Source: Nephromyces sp. MM_2019
Lineage: Eukaryota > Apicomplexa > Aconoidasida > Nephromycida
Assembly (NCBI GenBank): GCA_015657535.1
Contig: JADHZB010002086.1
Coordinates: 63,607 to 127,606, forward strand
Direction of reading: 5' to 3'
DNA: 64,000 bases
Shown here: in pieces, positions 62,901 to 64,000 of the stretch
How the letters are laid out: every line of letters begins with the position of its first letter
How positions within the stretch are numbered: position 1 is the first letter of the stretch
Notes under the pieces: model-generated
The model's database searches: none
What the model was told of the DNA's origin: nothing
The model's input: only the letters and a program-made list of their open reading frames with translations
Position numbers and translations under genes: made by a program

Positions 62901-63303
62901 TGAGGATTAAATATATAGCTTTTTTCATCACCTTTTTCTCAAGGCATATTAACTTGCTCAAATAGCCTAAAAAACCAGACATTAAACACTAGAAATAGTT
63001 ACTTAAAGTATGCAAATCAACAGGAAAATTCACTAAAAAAAGTTATCACAAAAAACAGCAAAAGCAAAGAATTAAAAACTCTCTTTTCCATCAATTTTCT
63101 GTACTTGCGATTCCAAGAGCTGAATTCTACAAGCTGCTCTGTGTATCTCAATAAATTGCAGCCTTAGCTGAGCCTCTAATGCTCGTCTCCCTAGCAGAGC
63201 CAAATAGCTTAGAAGAATCAAAAGTAAAACATTCAGTATAGCTGGTCTTAATCCATCAGGGCTACCTCCAAAAAAGGTGGCAAATTGATAGCTAATAATA
63301 GCA
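52692..63303 (-). CDS. 3',5'-cyclic nucleotide phosphodiesterase with membrane anchor, 5' partial
   Basis: Thirteen - strand exons were read: 63303-63105, 62345-62244, 61933-61816, 61046-60895, 59558-59409, 58542-58437, 57852-57710, 57403-57258, 56565-56496, 55785-55560, 54976-54616, 53841-53444 and 52793-52692 (stop TGA). The first has a membrane helix (LNVLLLILLSYLALLG) then a coiled coil. The catalytic domain shows WNFDCIKL, NPYHNAKHGADV (HNxxH), ATLCHDVAHP (HDxxH), ILDTDMSKHFE, KAADIGHSAKNW (metal Asp) and PKSQVGF with the purine-binding Gln. These mark a class I enzyme that hydrolyses cAMP and/or cGMP at a membrane. A polar tail of about 280 residues follows, longer than usual. All joins agree in phase except 56496 to 55785, where the favoured sites disagree; a small exon may be missed or a weak donor (AA/GTTTAA) used. 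More 5' exons are expected. Confidence 0.88.
55021..55200. repeat. TA/TG microsatellite in a phosphodiesterase intron
   Basis: About 20 bases of TA repeat, then about 140 bases of TG with TTTG interruptions, then another TA-rich stretch. It lies wholly within the intron between exons 55785-55560 and 54976-54616. On the coding strand it reads CA. Apparent proteins of alternating His/Thr or Val/Cys across it are artefacts. Confidence 0.95.
58732..58753. repeat. TG microsatellite
   Basis: About eleven TG units inside the phosphodiesterase intron between exons 59558-59409 and 58542-58437. Confidence 0.9.
59364..59399. repeat. AC microsatellite just inside a 5' splice site
   Basis: Two AC runs separated by gcaac. 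On the coding (-) strand this is a TG repeat beginning within ten bases of the donor at 59408 (GTTAGT) of the phosphodiesterase exon 59558-59409. Confidence 0.9.
59844..59920. repeat. TG microsatellite
   Basis: About 75 bases of TG with occasional C or A substitutions, running directly into the 19-bp minisatellite. Intronic to the phosphodiesterase. Confidence 0.95.
59921..60380. repeat. 19-bp minisatellite interrupted by an assembly gap
   Basis: The unit gtgcctctatgtgtgcgtt repeats head to tail from 59921 to the gap at 60064 (about 7.5 copies; the third has an A-to-G change near 59967) and again from 60274 to about 60380, where the last copies break up. The period of 19 is not a multiple of three, so all three + frames stay open, which creates false Cys-rich ORFs. 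It lies within the phosphodiesterase intron between 60895 and 59558. Confidence 0.97.
60064..60273. other. Assembly gap of 210 N
   Basis: A run of N inside the minisatellite. Its true length is unknown because the array on either side is identical in unit, so the copy number is probably under- or over-estimated. Confidence 0.99.
62859..62937. repeat. Perfect inverted repeat, 29-bp arms, 21-base loop
   Basis: Left arm 62859-62887 and right arm 62909-62937 are exact reverse complements (core ggtgatgaaaaaagctat). The 21 bases between them (cgccttcacatgatgaggatt) are unrelated to the arms. It lies in the phosphodiesterase intron between exons 63303-63105 and 62345-62244, so the transcript could form a long hairpin. 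No flanking target duplication was evident. Confidence 0.95.
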
Positions 63304-64000
63304 CTGTAAAGAAGATTTCAACAATATTTTTGGTGTGTGCGACATACATTTTGAATAGTTTTGTGCGTTTGCTTTTAGGGGGTTTATTTAAATTGCGCCT
63401 ATGCCACGGTGTAAAAGAGTATTAATTCACCAGAATGTTTCCAGCAAAAATTTTTTTTTCAAATAAATCAGCAGCAAAACTATTGCAAAATTTATGAGTA
63501 ATGCTCATTATCTTTCTATAAATAAAAAATGCCTTTTTTAAAGAAGAGAAGCACAAATAAAGCAAAAATTTGATGCTTTTAAAGTTTAATATACTTTGCA
63601 TTAGTTTACACAAAATCGTAAAAAAAAAAAATTGCCTGAAATCTTAAAGACTATATTATTCATCTTTTAAAACAACTGAGCTGCTTGCAAACTCAATATT
63701 TGCAAGCATTCCTGACTAAAAAAAATAGTAATTCAAGTAAGCTATACCCTCAAAAAGATATGATAGTGTGCAGTAAATAAATAATAAATACCCTTACCAA
63801 TTTAAATCTCAACAAAAGCAAAAACTTCACCAAAAAAACTTGCAAAATTTGGGTTTTTTAAATCTCAAAAAACCTCAAATTAACCGCTAAAAAGAATAAA
63901 AAATCGCATTCTACAGAATCTTTGTTGAAACATTTATATTTTCTGCAGGAAAACCATCATTTGCACAATATATATATATATATATGTTAAAATATCCATA
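63304..64000. other. Upstream part of the phosphodiesterase gene, exons unresolved
   Basis: The exon at 63303 begins in phase 2, so earlier exons must exist. A possible one lies on the - strand from about 63717 to 63675 (acceptor after a T run, peptide QECLQILSLQAA, donor GTTGTT in matching phase), but it is short and unproven. The rest is A/T runs, including a TA repeat near 63968-63986. Confidence 0.35.

Noticed and set aside
1..64000. Mobile elements, viral sequences, CRISPR arrays, toxin genes or biosynthetic clusters
   Set aside because: No transposase, integrase, reverse transcriptase or capsid motifs, long terminal repeats, spaced direct repeats or clustered biosynthetic enzymes were seen on either strand.

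Overview
The window is nuclear DNA of a eukaryote with spliced genes. No bacterial operons, viral genes, transposons, rRNA or convincing tRNAs were seen. Introns follow GT..AG and run from about 37-50 bases to over 1 kb. The gene set (a membrane-anchored class I cyclic-nucleotide phosphodiesterase with an AT-rich intron set, a RING/TRAF zinc-finger protein, a Lag1/TLC protein, a ZIP transporter, a proteasome assembly chaperone) would suit an alveolate, perhaps an apicomplexan relative. That assignment is inference, not proof.

Layout. Bases 1-5.4 kb hold two short ORFs of unknown function. From 5.5 to 29.5 kb every recognisable gene lies on the + strand: RING/TRAF zinc finger (5478-7527), a partly resolved gene (7.7-8.9 kb), a small coiled-coil protein (ends 10114), an unknown membrane protein with three introns of 40-47 bases (10930-11758), a PSMG4/PAC4-like proteasome chaperone (12167-13435), a ceramide-synthase-like protein (18889-21857) and an unknown four-exon protein (27066-29519). 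Bases 29.5-33.9 kb hold no gene that I can see. From 33.9 to 63.3 kb the supported genes are all on the - strand: ZIP transporter (33921-38429), a 1110-residue unknown protein (42704-46036), a small membrane protein (46530-47124) and the phosphodiesterase (52692 to at least 63303, 5' end outside or unresolved). The two directional blocks converge at about 30-34 kb.

Base composition changes along the window. The left third is moderately AT-rich, and from about 50 kb rightwards the sequence is strongly AT-rich with TG/CA microsatellites, a 19-bp minisatellite holding an assembly gap, and a perfect 29-bp inverted repeat.

Functionally the genes are mixed cell biology (ubiquitin ligation, proteasome assembly, sphingolipid-type membrane chemistry, metal transport, cyclic-nucleotide signalling) and do not form a pathway. 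The most notable observation is that the Lag1/TLC protein has Gln-Asn where active ceramide synthases have the catalytic His-His pair. Exon joins were made by hand from splice motifs and reading phase; all need transcript support.
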